Part shown: positions 1 to 8,315 of the stretch, piece by piece
Position numbering within the stretch: the stretch's first letter is position 1
Layout of the letters: each line of letters begins with the position of its first letter
Source of the DNA: Mxb001 sp046046455
Lineage (GTDB): Bacteria; Actinomycetota; Actinomycetes; S36-B12
Assembly (NCBI GenBank): GCA_046046455.1
Contig: JBJOJS010000105.1
Location: 1-37,119 of the forward strand
Length of the DNA stretch: 37,119 nucleotides
Direction of reading: 5' to 3'
Made by a program: the position numbers and the translations under genes
Notes under the pieces: generated by a model
What the model was told of the DNA's origin: nothing
The model's input: only the letters and a program-made list of their open reading frames with translations
Database searches by the model: none

Positions 1-40
1 GTAGATGGGCGCCACCCGTAGCTCGGCGGTGGACGGGTTC

Positions 41-1264
41 CTAGGACCGGGCGCTCTCGGTCGCGCGAGCCACGAGTTCCTCCAGAGTGACCTCACCCGG
101 TCTTCCCGAGGCGCATCCCGCCGTGACCTTGATCGTGCGCTTGCCGAGGGCGACCCCGCTCGTCACCAGGCCGTCCTCGACAGCTGCAACCACGGCCTCG
201 GCATCCGGCGAGGTGCCGCTGATGAGGCCGAGGAATCCCGATCCGCTCCAGCGCGCGACGAGAGATCCGGCCGGCAGGGCCGCACGAAGTGCGCGATAGG
301 TCGCTCCCAGGACCTCGCCGCCGTACTCGAAGCCGTAGTCGGCATTGAGGTCGTCGAGGTGCGTGATGTCGCACATGACGACCCCCACGGGGGTGCCGGC
401 GCGCTCAGCAGACTGGCCGAATGTCGGTGCGAGGGCAATCAGGCCAGGGCGGGAGAAGGCGCCGGTGATCGGGTCGGTGCTCGCCAGCGTCTGCGCGCGA
501 GCCTGCTCGATCGCAAGGCGAGTGATTCCCGCGAGACGGAGCTGCAGCAGGACCAGGCTGGCGATGGCGGCGGTGGTCGCCGCTATCGCCCAGGAAAGGG
601 TGTCGACCAGCGAGACGATGGCGCCGGCGATCCCGATGGGGATGAGTCCGACAAGGGCGGCGACGATTCCGGATGGCCACGTCATGGAAATCGGCGCGAT
701 CGTCATCAGGGCGATGGTGGCGTAGGTGAGGATCACCGCGCTGTCGAGGACCGCCGCGCGCCAGGAGGTCTCGGCGACAAGGACGAGCATGAGGATGGTC
801 CACGTCCACACGCTCACGAGATCGGGCAGTTGCGCTCGGGACAGCACCTGTGCCGCCACGATGAGCAGCAGTCCGTACGCCGCTCCGATGAACACGAGCG
901 GCCCGACCTGGGAGAAGTAGAGGAGGGTGTTGATCAGGCCGATGACGAGGGTGAGCGTGCCGACGAGGCCGAGGGCGAGCGGGATCGTCTCTGCGGCGGT
1001 GCCCGCCCGCATGCGCCTGAGCGGATCCGTCTGGTCGCGCCAGGTCCAGGGCTTGCGCACCGCCATGTCGGAGACCTCCTCGTCAGAGTGGATCAGCGTC
1101 CGCACGGTCCGGGGGTGGATCTGCGCGGGCCACGGAATGAACTTGGCCAGGGTGAGGCCGAGGTAGATCACGGTGTTGAAGGCGACGAAGAGACTGAAGA
1201 CGCCGAACCACGGCTCGACGAGCACACTGTCGGGGAGCAGGAGTCCGGAGGGCAAGGGGCTCAT
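41..1264 (-). CDS. Membrane protein with degenerate GGDEF domain
   Basis: The 407-residue protein begins at the ATG that overlaps the stop of the upstream glycosyltransferase (ATGA at 1261-1264), which indicates translational coupling. The N-terminal half contains about seven to eight hydrophobic segments, for example around 'VFSLFVAFNTVIYLGL' and 'LVIGLINTLLYF'. The last ~165 residues have the layout of a diguanylate cyclase domain: 'TDPITGAFSR' (normally TDxLTGLxNR), 'CDITHLDDLNADYGFEYG' (normally DxDxFKxxND..GH..G) and 'ARWSGSGFLGLI' at the active-site position. The GGDEF signature reads SGSGF, so cyclase activity is unlikely. By inference it may be a regulatory partner of the co-transcribed glycosyltransferase. 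A longer reading frame runs upstream but lies inside the glycosyltransferase gene. Only the 40 bases at the window edge lie beyond the stop, and nothing is seen there. Confidence 0.75.
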   Translation of the reverse strand: MSPLPSGLLLPDSVLVEPWFGVFSLFVAFNTVIYLGLTLAKFIPWPAQIHPRTVRTLIHSDEEVSDMAVRKPWTWRDQTDPLRRMRAGTAAETIPLALGLVGTLTLVIGLINTLLYFSQVGPLVFIGAAYGLLLIVAAQVLSRAQLPDLVSVWTWTILMLVLVAETSWRAAVLDSAVILTYATIALMTIAPISMTWPSGIVAALVGLIPIGIAGAIVSLVDTLSWAIAATTAAIASLVLLQLRLAGITRLAIEQARAQTLASTDPITGAFSRPGLIALAPTFGQSAERAGTPVGVVMCDITHLDDLNADYGFEYGGEVLGATYRALRAALPAGSLVARWSGSGFLGLISGTSPDAEAVVAAVEDGLVTSGVALGKRTIKVTAGCASGRPGEVTLEELVARATESARS

Positions 1265-2763
1265 CGCGCAGCCGTGCCGTCCGCGGGGCGGTGCTCGACA
1301 TGTCCCCACCGGGCCTCGCGTCCGGTGGTGATGTTCCACAGCGAATTGATGAATACCGCCTGCAGGAAGACGTCGTACGCGAGCTCCGGCAGCAGCAGCG
1401 CGGCCAGCCCCCGTGCTCGCCAGCCGCCCTTCCAGACGGTGGAGACCCGCTCCACGAGGAAGACGGCGCCTACGGTCGTCCAGAAGGGGAACCAGATCCA
1501 CGTGGGCATGGCCAGGACGGTGATGAGCATGAGGACGAGCGCGCAGTTCAGCGCCACGGTGCCGTAGCCGATGCCGACCTGCTGGCCCCAGTAGCGCAGG
1601 GTGGCCGCGGTGAATCCGTAGGCGGAGAGGTTCTCCAGCGCGCCGCGCTGCCAGCGCTGGCGCTGCTTCCACAGGTTGCGCCAGGTGGGCATGATCTCGG
1701 TCACGACGTAGCACTCCGGGGGCGACACCATGGTGGCGCCGAGGGACTTCAGCGCGAGGGTCAACTCGTTGTCCTCGGTCAGTGCGGCGGTGTCGTAGAC
1801 CTTGCCCGGCTCGCCGGGGATGAAGACGCCCCGCGCCGCCGCGACGTCGAGCAGGGCATCGGCGCGGAACATCGTCGCTGTGCCGGTGAGCACGAAGACG
1901 CGACCGCGACGCTGGCGGATCTGCAGGCTGTAGCGGGTGTACTCGTTGCGCTGGAACTGCCCGAGCACCCCGCCCCCGGGATCGCCGTAGAAGACCCCGC
2001 CCACCGCAGCGAGTTCCGGGTCAGCCTCGAGTCGTGCCGCCGCGGCTTCGATGAACTCCGGGCCGAGGCTGGTGTCGGCGTCCATGACGAGGATGACGTC
2101 CTGGAGTCCGGCCATCGGAAGAATCATGCCGAGTGCCTGATTGAGCGCACCGCCCTTCTTGTGGCGGTTGTTCGCCGTCTCGAAGGCCTCATGCCCCATC
2201 TCACGGGCGATCTCCGCTGTGCGGTCGGTGCAGTTGTCGGCGATGACGATGACCCGGTCGGGCTGTCGCGTCTGGCTCGCGAGTGCCGCCAGGGTCACGG
2301 GCAGGGCCTGTTCCTCGTTGTGTGCCGGCACGAGGACGGTGACGCGCACGCGCACACCCGGGGCAGCCTGGATCATGTCGGCGCCGCGCAGTGCCTCGAG
2401 GTAGCGCCGACGCGGGCTGATGGTCATGAGCGATGCGATGGTCTCGAAGGAGAGTGCGACGAAGGCGATGAGGGCGATGCCGATGAGCGCGAGGACCAGC
2501 AGTTGGGTCGGCGGGCGCTCACCGGAGACGAGGACACCCCACGAGCCGATGAAGGCCTCGCGGACGGGCACCGGCTCGCGCTCCAGGGAGAGGTACTCGC
2601 CGATGGTGTACGCCGTGAAGGTGACGAGTGCGACGCTCGCCAGCACGATGATGACGACCAGGCGCCCGTAGAAGCCGTTCGAGCGGCGCGGTATCGGCTC
2701 GGGCAGCGGTGTCGTGACGAACGGGCGCCCGGGGATCGGGTCGGGCGCAGGGTCGCCGGGCAT
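1261..2763 (-). CDS. Processive family 2 glycosyltransferase, membrane-bound
   Basis: A 500-residue polysaccharide synthase-like enzyme. Two membrane segments ('LVVIIVLASVALVTFTAY', 'LLVLALIGIALIAFVAL') precede a cytosolic GT-A domain, and further membrane segments follow. Visible GT2 motifs are 'VLVPAHNEE', the metal-binding 'DADTS', 'TEDNELTLAL' (catalytic TED) and 'QRQRWQRG' (the QxxRW of processive synthases). This matches the PgaC/cellulose synthase-like group that polymerises a beta-linked polysaccharide from a nucleotide sugar; the sugar cannot be told. I chose the ATG at 2763; a GTG two codons upstream is possible. On this strand CAGCAT lies six bases before the ATG, which would fit a leaderless transcript. 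It is divergent from priA with a gap of about 55 bp and coupled to the degenerate GGDEF gene downstream. Confidence 0.85.
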   Translation of the reverse strand: MPGDPAPDPIPGRPFVTTPLPEPIPRRSNGFYGRLVVIIVLASVALVTFTAYTIGEYLSLEREPVPVREAFIGSWGVLVSGERPPTQLLVLALIGIALIAFVALSFETIASLMTISPRRRYLEALRGADMIQAAPGVRVRVTVLVPAHNEEQALPVTLAALASQTRQPDRVIVIADNCTDRTAEIAREMGHEAFETANNRHKKGGALNQALGMILPMAGLQDVILVMDADTSLGPEFIEAAAARLEADPELAAVGGVFYGDPGGGVLGQFQRNEYTRYSLQIRQRRGRVFVLTGTATMFRADALLDVAAARGVFIPGEPGKVYDTAALTEDNELTLALKSLGATMVSPPECYVVTEIMPTWRNLWKQRQRWQRGALENLSAYGFTAATLRYWGQQVGIGYGTVALNCALVLMLITVLAMPTWIWFPFWTTVGAVFLVERVSTVWKGGWRARGLAALLLPELAYDVFLQAVFINSLWNITTGREARWGHVEHRPADGTAAR

Positions 2764-2818
2764 GGGCACATGCTGGCAGGGCGAGGTCCGCGTCGCACCC
2801 CCCTGGCACGATCGTCCT

Positions 2819-4735
2819 GTGACGAGTCGGGTGGCGAGAGTGGCGGTCGACGTACCGCTCGCGCACCTGGACCGTCTCTTCGACTACGCCGTGCCGGAGT
2901 CCCTCGACGACGAGGCTCAGCCGGGCACGCGGGTCCGGGTGCGCTTCGCTGGACGACTTGTCGATGGATTCGTCGTCGAGCGGGTCGATGAGAGCGAGCA
3001 CGCACGCCTCTCCGCTCTGCAGCGCGTCGTGTCGCCGCTCCCCGTCCTCACCCCCGAGGTGCTCGATCTCTGCCGCGCGGTGGCAGATCGCTATGCCGGC
3101 ACGCTGCCGGATGTCCTGCGCGCGGCCGTCCCTCCGCGGCACGCGCGCGCCGAGACGGCCCTGCTCGCCAAGGATTCGGAGCCCACCCCGCTGCCGGATG
3201 CGATCGACCTCAGCGCGTGGGAGGACTACGCCGGCGGCGCGACGTTCGCGGACCGCGTGCGCGCAGGGGAGCGGGGGCTGCGCGGCGTGTGGACCTCGGC
3301 TCCCGGGGTGGGCAGCGCTCGGGCCAGTGACTGGCCCCGACTGATCGCGCTGACGGCTCTGGCAGGTGCGCACCACGGCGGCGTGGTCGTCGTCGTGCCG
3401 GATGCGCGCGATCTCGCGCGCGTCGCGGCTGCGTTGGATGGCGAAGGCGGGGAGGGTGCCTACGCCGCGCTCTCCGCCGACGCGGGCCCTCAGCGGCGCT
3501 ACTCCGCTTTCCTGCGCGTGCTCACCGGTCGCGTCCGTATCGCCCTCGGCACGCGCGCCGCGGCGTTCGCGCCCGTGATCGACCCTGCCTTGCTCATCCT
3601 GTGGGACGACGGCGACGAGTCGCTTGCCGAGCTTCACGCACCCGGCTGGCACGCTCGCGAGGTCCTCGCCCTGCGATCCCATCTCAGCGGCGCATCACTG
3701 CTCGCTGGCGGCTACACCCGCACGGTCGAGACCGAGCAGTGGATCGCCACCTCCTGGGCGGTGCCGCTCGCGCCGAATCGACCCACGCTGCGCGCGCTGG
3801 CGCCGCGCGTCATCCCCGATGACGACGACCCCGCGCGCATTCCACGCCGTGCCTACGACGCGGCCCGCGCGGCCTTGGACTCCGGGCCCGTGCTCGTGCA
3901 GGTGGGTCGTCGCGGCTACGTCCCGACGCTGTCATGCCAGCGGTGCCGCGCACGTGCCTCCTGCCCCGCATGCGGCGGCCCGCTCGCGCTCGGTGCGCGT
4001 GGGAGTGCACCGACCTGCCGCTGGTGCAGCACGCGCGTGGCGCCCTGGCACTGCCGTGCCTGCGGCAGCGATCGCCTCCGCGCGGTCTCCGTCGGCTCCG
4101 GGCGCACGGCCGAGGAGCTCGGGCGCGCCTTCCCCGGCGTGCCCGTCATCACCTCGACCGGGGAGCGGAGTGTCGATGCCGTCGGCACGGAGCCCGCGCT
4201 CGTCGTAGCCACGACGGGCACGGAGCCCTGGGCCGAGGCGGGTTACGCCGCGGTCCTGCTCCTCGACGCCGCCGGCCAGGCCTCGCGCGTCGCACTGCGC
4301 GCCGGAGAGGAGACCGCGCGGCGCTGGTTCTCCGCGGCCGCCCTCGCGCGACCCGGCGCACCGGTCGTCGTCACCGCTGACGCCGGCCTGCCGGTGATGC
4401 AGTCGCTCATCCGCTGGGATCCGGGATGGCTTGCCGCGCGCGAACTCGCCGATCGACGCGAGCTCGGCCTGCCGCCCGCAGTGCGTGCCGCGACCCTGAC
4501 CGGCGATCCGCACGCCATCGACGCCGCGGTGCGCGATCTGCCCGCCGCGGCTCGGGTGATCGGGCCGCTCCCTGTCGCGGGAAGCGACGACGCGCGGGCC
4601 CTCGTCACGATCGACCGTCGCCACGGGCCCGACCTATCCCGTGCGCTCAGCGCGGTCACCGCGACGCGCACCGCGCGCAAGGACACCGCCAAGCTCCACG
4701 TGGTGGTGGACCCGCCGGACTGGGGCGGGGACTGA
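2819..4735 (+). CDS. priA: Primosomal protein N' (PriA), helicase motifs eroded
   Basis: A 638-residue PriA of the actinobacterial type. The N-terminal 3'-DNA-end binding domain is recognisable ('FDYAVPESL', 'GTRVRVRFAGR'). The zinc-binding region near residues 375-425 keeps paired CxxC motifs ('CQRCRARASCPACGG', 'CRWCSTR', 'CRACGSD'). The Walker A position reads 'GVGSARASDWPR' instead of GxTGSGKTE, and the DEEH box reads 'LWDDGDESL', so ATP-driven unwinding is not expected. Loss of helicase motifs is known for actinobacterial PriA. The protein probably still acts in replication restart by binding forked DNA. Start is the GTG at 2819: it begins 'VTSRVARVAVDVPLAHL' as in relatives, and a CACGAT hexamer lies six bases upstream. 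The longer frame from 2714 overlaps the divergent glycosyltransferase gene. def follows 57 bp downstream. Confidence 0.93.
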   Translation: MTSRVARVAVDVPLAHLDRLFDYAVPESLDDEAQPGTRVRVRFAGRLVDGFVVERVDESEHARLSALQRVVSPLPVLTPEVLDLCRAVADRYAGTLPDVLRAAVPPRHARAETALLAKDSEPTPLPDAIDLSAWEDYAGGATFADRVRAGERGLRGVWTSAPGVGSARASDWPRLIALTALAGAHHGGVVVVVPDARDLARVAAALDGEGGEGAYAALSADAGPQRRYSAFLRVLTGRVRIALGTRAAAFAPVIDPALLILWDDGDESLAELHAPGWHAREVLALRSHLSGASLLAGGYTRTVETEQWIATSWAVPLAPNRPTLRALAPRVIPDDDDPARIPRRAYDAARAALDSGPVLVQVGRRGYVPTLSCQRCRARASCPACGGPLALGARGSAPTCRWCSTRVAPWHCRACGSDRLRAVSVGSGRTAEELGRAFPGVPVITSTGERSVDAVGTEPALVVATTGTEPWAEAGYAAVLLLDAAGQASRVALRAGEETARRWFSAAALARPGAPVVVTADAGLPVMQSLIRWDPGWLAARELADRRELGLPPAVRAATLTGDPHAIDAAVRDLPAAARVIGPLPVAGSDDARALVTIDRRHGPDLSRALSAVTATRTARKDTAKLHVVVDPPDWGGD

Positions 4736-4742
4736 GCGCACC

Positions 4743-4748
4743 TACACT
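4743..4748 (+). promoter_or_regulatory. Possible -10 box of def-fmt-rsmB
   Basis: TACACT fits the actinobacterial TAnnnT -10 consensus. It lies just after the priA stop, about 44 bases before the def start, so the mRNA would have a leader of about 38 bases with an AAGGAG ribosome site at 4782-4787. No convincing -35 box is seen. Confidence 0.4.
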
Positions 4749-4792
4749 GGGGCCGTCCCTCCCCGTAGGTCCCCCGTCAGCAAGGAGTCGCC

Positions 4793-5338
4793 GTGGCCGT
4801 GCAGCCGATCCGCCTCTTCGGCGATCCCGTGCTGCGCACTCCCGCGGAGCCCGTGGAGACCTTCGACAAGGAACTCCGCAAGCTGGTCCAGGACCTCACC
4901 GACACGATGCGCGATGCGCCCGGGTGCGGTCTCGCCGCACCGCAGATCGGGGTCTCGCTGCGGGTCTTCACGTGGTGGGTCGACGACGATCTGGGTCACC
5001 TGTGCAACCCCGTGCTGGATCTGTCCGATGAGACCCAGGAGGGCGATGAGGGCTGCCTGTCGATCCCCGATCTCGCGTTCGACACCACGCGTGCGCTGCG
5101 CGTGGTGGCCAAGGGTGTCAACATGCACGGTGAGCCGGTCACGGTCGAAGGCAGCGACCTCCTCGCCCGCGCTCTCCAGCACGAGACCGATCACCTCGAC
5201 GGCATCCTCTTCGTCGATCGCCTCGACACCGAGACGCGCAAGGAGGCCATGAAGGCCATCCGCGAGGCCGAGTGGTTCGGCGAGCCCGCACCCGACGTGC
5301 GTCTCAGCCCGCACACCGTCTCCGCCAAGTGGCTGTGA
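4793..5338 (+). CDS. def: Peptide deformylase
   Basis: A 181-residue metallohydrolase that removes the formyl group from the N-terminal methionine of new proteins. All three family motifs are intact: 'GCGLAAPQ' (residues 44-51), 'EGCLS' (86-90, metal ligand Cys88) and 'HETDHLDG' (130-137, metal ligands His130 and His134, catalytic Glu131). The GTG start has an AAGGAG ribosome site five bases upstream. It stands directly before fmt, which adds the formyl group that Def removes, with four bases between them; this pairing is usual. The C-terminal 'FGEPAPDVRLSPHTVSAKWL' tail is like that of some actinobacterial type I deformylases. Confidence 0.97.
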   Translation: MAVQPIRLFGDPVLRTPAEPVETFDKELRKLVQDLTDTMRDAPGCGLAAPQIGVSLRVFTWWVDDDLGHLCNPVLDLSDETQEGDEGCLSIPDLAFDTTRALRVVAKGVNMHGEPVTVEGSDLLARALQHETDHLDGILFVDRLDTETRKEAMKAIREAEWFGEPAPDVRLSPHTVSAKWL

Positions 5339-5342
5339 CCGC

Positions 5343-6266
5343 ATGCGCCTGGTCTTCGCCGGCACCCCCGACGTGGCCCTGCCGAGCCTTGATGCCCTGA
5401 TCGCCTCGACGCACGACGTCGCCGCCGTGCTCACCCGGCCTCCTGCCCCCGCCGGTCGTGGCCGGGCGTCGCGCCCGAGCCCGGTGCATGTGCGTGCTGA
5501 GGAGCTCGGCATCCCCGTCCTCACCGCATCGAGCCTGCGCGAACCCGTAGCGCTCGCACCGATCGCCGAGATCGCGCCCGACTGCTGCCCGGTGGTCGCG
5601 TACGGCGCGCTCGTGCCACCCGATGCTCTCGCCATCCCTGCGCACGGATGGATCAATCTCCACTTCTCGCTGCTCCCGCGCTGGCGCGGAGCGGCACCGG
5701 TGCAGCACGCCATCCGCGCCGGGGACGGTGACACGGGCGCCACGACCTTCCGCATCGATGCGGGCCTCGACACCGGGCCGATCCTCCTGCAGGAAACCAC
5801 GCGCATCGGCGACCACGAGACGAGCGGCGAGTTGCTCGCTCGCCTTGCCGTGTCGGGTGCCGAACTGCTGCTCGCGACCATCAACGCCCTCGAGGCGGGT
5901 ACCGTGACCCCGCGACCCCAGTCGGACGACGGAGTGACCCCCGCGCCGCGCATCGACGTCGACGATGCGCGCATCGACTGGAGTCGCCCGGCCGACGACG
6001 TGGACCGTCTCATCAGGTCGTGCACTCCGGCACCCGGTGCCTGGACCACGCTGCGCGGTGCCCGGCTGCGCCTCGGCCCCATCGACATCACCGACATCGC
6101 CGCACTCGCCCCCGGCGAAGTGCAGGCGGCCAAGCGCGAGGTCCTGGTGGGCACGGGCAGCGCCGCGGTGCGCCTCGGTGAAGTCGTGGCTGAGGGCAAG
6201 CGCGCGATGCCCGCCGCCGACTGGGCGCGCGGCTTGCGCATCGAGCCGGCCGAGGCCTTCGCGTGA
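5343..6266 (+). CDS. fmt: Methionyl-tRNA formyltransferase
   Basis: A 307-residue enzyme that formylates initiator Met-tRNA using 10-formyl-tetrahydrofolate. The N-terminal Rossmann-like domain starts 'MRLVFAGTPDVA'. The catalytic motif is 'NLHFSLLPRWRGAAPV', with the active Asn105 and His107, and the catalytic Asp lies in 'DAGLDTGPIL' (Asp143). Most relatives have NxHxSLLP with H-P or H-A where this one has H-F. The C-terminal OB-fold, roughly residues 205-307, would bind tRNA ('WSRPADDVDRLIRSCTPAPG'). The ATG start is four bases after the def stop, and its stop overlaps the rsmB GTG, so def, fmt and rsmB look like one translationally coupled operon. Confidence 0.97.
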   Translation: MRLVFAGTPDVALPSLDALIASTHDVAAVLTRPPAPAGRGRASRPSPVHVRAEELGIPVLTASSLREPVALAPIAEIAPDCCPVVAYGALVPPDALAIPAHGWINLHFSLLPRWRGAAPVQHAIRAGDGDTGATTFRIDAGLDTGPILLQETTRIGDHETSGELLARLAVSGAELLLATINALEAGTVTPRPQSDDGVTPAPRIDVDDARIDWSRPADDVDRLIRSCTPAPGAWTTLRGARLRLGPIDITDIAALAPGEVQAAKREVLVGTGSAAVRLGEVVAEGKRAMPAADWARGLRIEPAEAFA

Positions 6267-7627
6267 GCAGTCGCGCGCGCACACCGCACGGTCGACGACG
6301 CACAGCGCGCGGAGCGGCGTACGACCTGCTCCACGCCGTCCACGTGGACGATGCCTACGCCAACATCGCGATGCCCGAGATCCTCGCGCGGGCCGGACTC
6401 TCGCCGCGCGATGCGGCCCTGGCGACGGAGCTCGCCTACGGCACGCTGCGATGGCAGGGCCTCTACGACGCGATCCTCGCGACCTGCGTCGATCGACCGC
6501 TCGACGAGCTCGATGGCCGGCTGCTCGACGTGCTGCGACTCGGCACGCACCAGATCGTCAACATGCGCATCCCGGCGCACGCCGCGGTGGGGGAGACGGT
6601 GGCGCTCGCGCGCGATGTGGTGGGGGAGGGGCCCTCCCGACTGGCCAATGCCGTGCTGCGGCGCGTCAGCGATGGGGGCGACCTCGAGTCGTGGCGCGCC
6701 CGCGTCGCGGAAGGATCCGACGCCCTCTCCATCGCGACCTCGCATCCGCGATGGATCGTCACGGCGCTCGGCGAGGCGCTCGCGCGGCATCGCGGTGCGC
6801 CGGACCCCGAGGGCCTGCGTGCCCTCCTCGACGCCGACAACGCTCCCGCGCGTCCGTCCCTCGTCGCCCGCCGTATGCCGGTCGAGGAGCTCAGGGCGCT
6901 GCCCGGCGTGAAGCCGGGTCGCTGGTCACCGCTCGCGGCCACGCTCGTGGAGGGTCGACCCGAGGATCTGGCAGCGATTCGCGATGGCCGTGCGGGAGTG
7001 CAGGACGAGGGGAGTCAACTCATCGCGCTCGCCCTCGTCGACGCACCTCTCGACGGTCCCGACGCGACGTGGGTCGACCTTGCCGCGGGGCCCGGCGGCA
7101 AGGCAGCACTCCTCGCGAGTGTCGCTCGCGCGCGCGGGGCGCATCTCATCTGCATCGAGCCGCACGTGCACCGCGCCGAACTCGTGCGCAAGGCACTGGG
7201 CCCGGGGGAGCACGACGTACGCGTGGGAGACGGTCGAGACGCGCTGGAGCCGGCCTCCGCTGACCGCGTGCTCCTCGATGCGCCCTGCACGGGCATCGGC
7301 GCGCTGCGTCGCCGCCCCGAGGCGCGATGGCGACGCACACCGCAGGACCTCGCCACCCTGGGACCGCTGCAGCGCGGCTTGCTCAATGCCGCCATCGATA
7401 CCGCACGGCCCGGCGGGGTCATCGCCTACTCCACGTGCTCGCCGCATATCGCGGAGACCGACCTCGTGGTCGACGACGTCCTGCGCAGGCGATCAGACGT
7501 GGAGCTCATCGATGCACGGCCGCTGCTGCCGGGAGTGCCCGACCTGGGGCCAGGCCCCGCGGTGCGTCTCTGGCCGCACATGCACGGCACGGACGGGATG
7601 TACCTCGCCTTGCTCCGTCGCCTCTAG
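6263..7627 (+). CDS. rsmB: 16S rRNA (cytosine-C5) methyltransferase RsmB
   Basis: A 454-residue RsmB/Sun (Fmu) protein that methylates a cytosine of 16S rRNA, C967 in E. coli numbering. The N-terminal ~150 residues form a NusB-like RNA-binding domain ('ARGAAYDLLHAVHVDDAYAN', 'LAYGTLRW', 'LANAVLRRV'). The C-terminal SAM domain has 'DLAAGPGGKAALL' near residue 271, the catalytic cysteine motif 'LLDAPCTGIG' near 338 and the second cysteine in 'AYSTCSP' near 390, which are the two cysteines expected in RNA m5C methyltransferases. The GTG start overlaps the fmt stop (GTGA). The gene ends 20 bp before rpe. Confidence 0.95.
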   Translation: MSSRARTPHGRRRTARGAAYDLLHAVHVDDAYANIAMPEILARAGLSPRDAALATELAYGTLRWQGLYDAILATCVDRPLDELDGRLLDVLRLGTHQIVNMRIPAHAAVGETVALARDVVGEGPSRLANAVLRRVSDGGDLESWRARVAEGSDALSIATSHPRWIVTALGEALARHRGAPDPEGLRALLDADNAPARPSLVARRMPVEELRALPGVKPGRWSPLAATLVEGRPEDLAAIRDGRAGVQDEGSQLIALALVDAPLDGPDATWVDLAAGPGGKAALLASVARARGAHLICIEPHVHRAELVRKALGPGEHDVRVGDGRDALEPASADRVLLDAPCTGIGALRRRPEARWRRTPQDLATLGPLQRGLLNAAIDTARPGGVIAYSTCSPHIAETDLVVDDVLRRRSDVELIDARPLLPGVPDLGPGPAVRLWPHMHGTDGMYLALLRRL

Positions 7628-7635
7628 CGACCCAC

Positions 7636-7641
7636 TACCCT
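7636..7641 (+). promoter_or_regulatory. -10 box for a probable leaderless rpe mRNA
   Basis: TACCCT fits TAnnnT and ends six bases before the rpe GTG at 7648, so transcription would begin at or within a base of the start codon. There is no purine-rich ribosome site between rsmB and rpe. It probably drives the rpe-rib operon separately from def-fmt-rsmB. Confidence 0.45.
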
Positions 7642-7647
7642 GCGCAC

Positions 7648-8313
7648 GTGGGCATCCAGATCTCCCCGAGCATCCTCTCGGCCGATTTTGCGCGGCTCGG
7701 CGAGGAGATTGCCCGCGTCCCCGACGCCGACTGGATCCATGTCGACGTCATGGACAACCACTTCGTGCCCAACCTCACGCTCGGCCTGCCCGTGGTGGAG
7801 AGCCTGCGCGCGGCGACGTCGACCCCGCTCGACTGCCACCTCATGATCACCGACCCCGACCGCTGGGCACCGGGCTACGCCGAAGCCGGTGCCGGCAGCG
7901 TCACGTTCCACGCCGAAGCGGTGAAGGCCCCCGTGCGCCTGGCCCGGACGCTCCGCGGCCTCGGTGCCCGCGCCGGGCTCGCGGTCAATCCGGCGACCCC
8001 CATCGCGCCGTACGCCGACCTGCTGCCCGACCTCGACATGCTTCTCATCATGTCCGTCGAGCCGGGCTTCGGGGGACAGCCCTTCCTCGACATGGTGCTG
8101 CCCAAGATCAGCGAGGCGCGCGCGATGGTGCGCCGTCACGGCGGTGACATCTGGGTGCAGGTCGACGGGGGAGTGAGCGAGGCCACCATCGAGCGCTGCG
8201 CGGCCGCGGGTGCCGATGTCTTCGTCGCCGGCTCGGCGGTCTTCGGTGCGGACGACCCCGACCGCATGGTGCGCCGCCTGCGCGAGCTCGCCACTTCCGC
8301 ATCGGGGGAGTAG
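7648..8313 (+). CDS. rpe: Ribulose-phosphate 3-epimerase
   Basis: A 221-residue TIM-barrel enzyme that interconverts ribulose 5-phosphate and xylulose 5-phosphate in the pentose phosphate pathway. Family motifs are 'ISPSILSADFARLGEE' at the N terminus, 'HVDVMDNHFVPNLTLG' (metal-binding His and catalytic Asp), 'DCHLMI', 'TFHAEA', 'MSVEPGFGGQPF' and 'VDGGV'. The GTG at 7648 gives the family-typical N terminus 'GIQISPSIL'; the open frame extends upstream into rsmB but is not needed. Its substrate ribulose 5-phosphate is also the precursor of the butanone-phosphate half of riboflavin, which fits its position directly before ribD. Confidence 0.97.
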   Translation: MGIQISPSILSADFARLGEEIARVPDADWIHVDVMDNHFVPNLTLGLPVVESLRAATSTPLDCHLMITDPDRWAPGYAEAGAGSVTFHAEAVKAPVRLARTLRGLGARAGLAVNPATPIAPYADLLPDLDMLLIMSVEPGFGGQPFLDMVLPKISEARAMVRRHGGDIWVQVDGGVSEATIERCAAAGADVFVAGSAVFGADDPDRMVRRLRELATSASGE

Positions 8314-8315
8314 TC

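Noticed and set aside
5..1567. Long plus-strand open frames opposite the glycosyltransferase and GGDEF genes (5-1567, 1291-2991)
   Set aside because: They are low-complexity Arg/Gly/Asp/His-rich shadows typical of high-GC DNA; the minus strand encodes recognisable domains.
2819..4735. Eroded helicase motifs in PriA as a novelty
   Set aside because: Loss of the helicase motifs is already known for actinobacterial PriA, so it is recorded in the annotation only.
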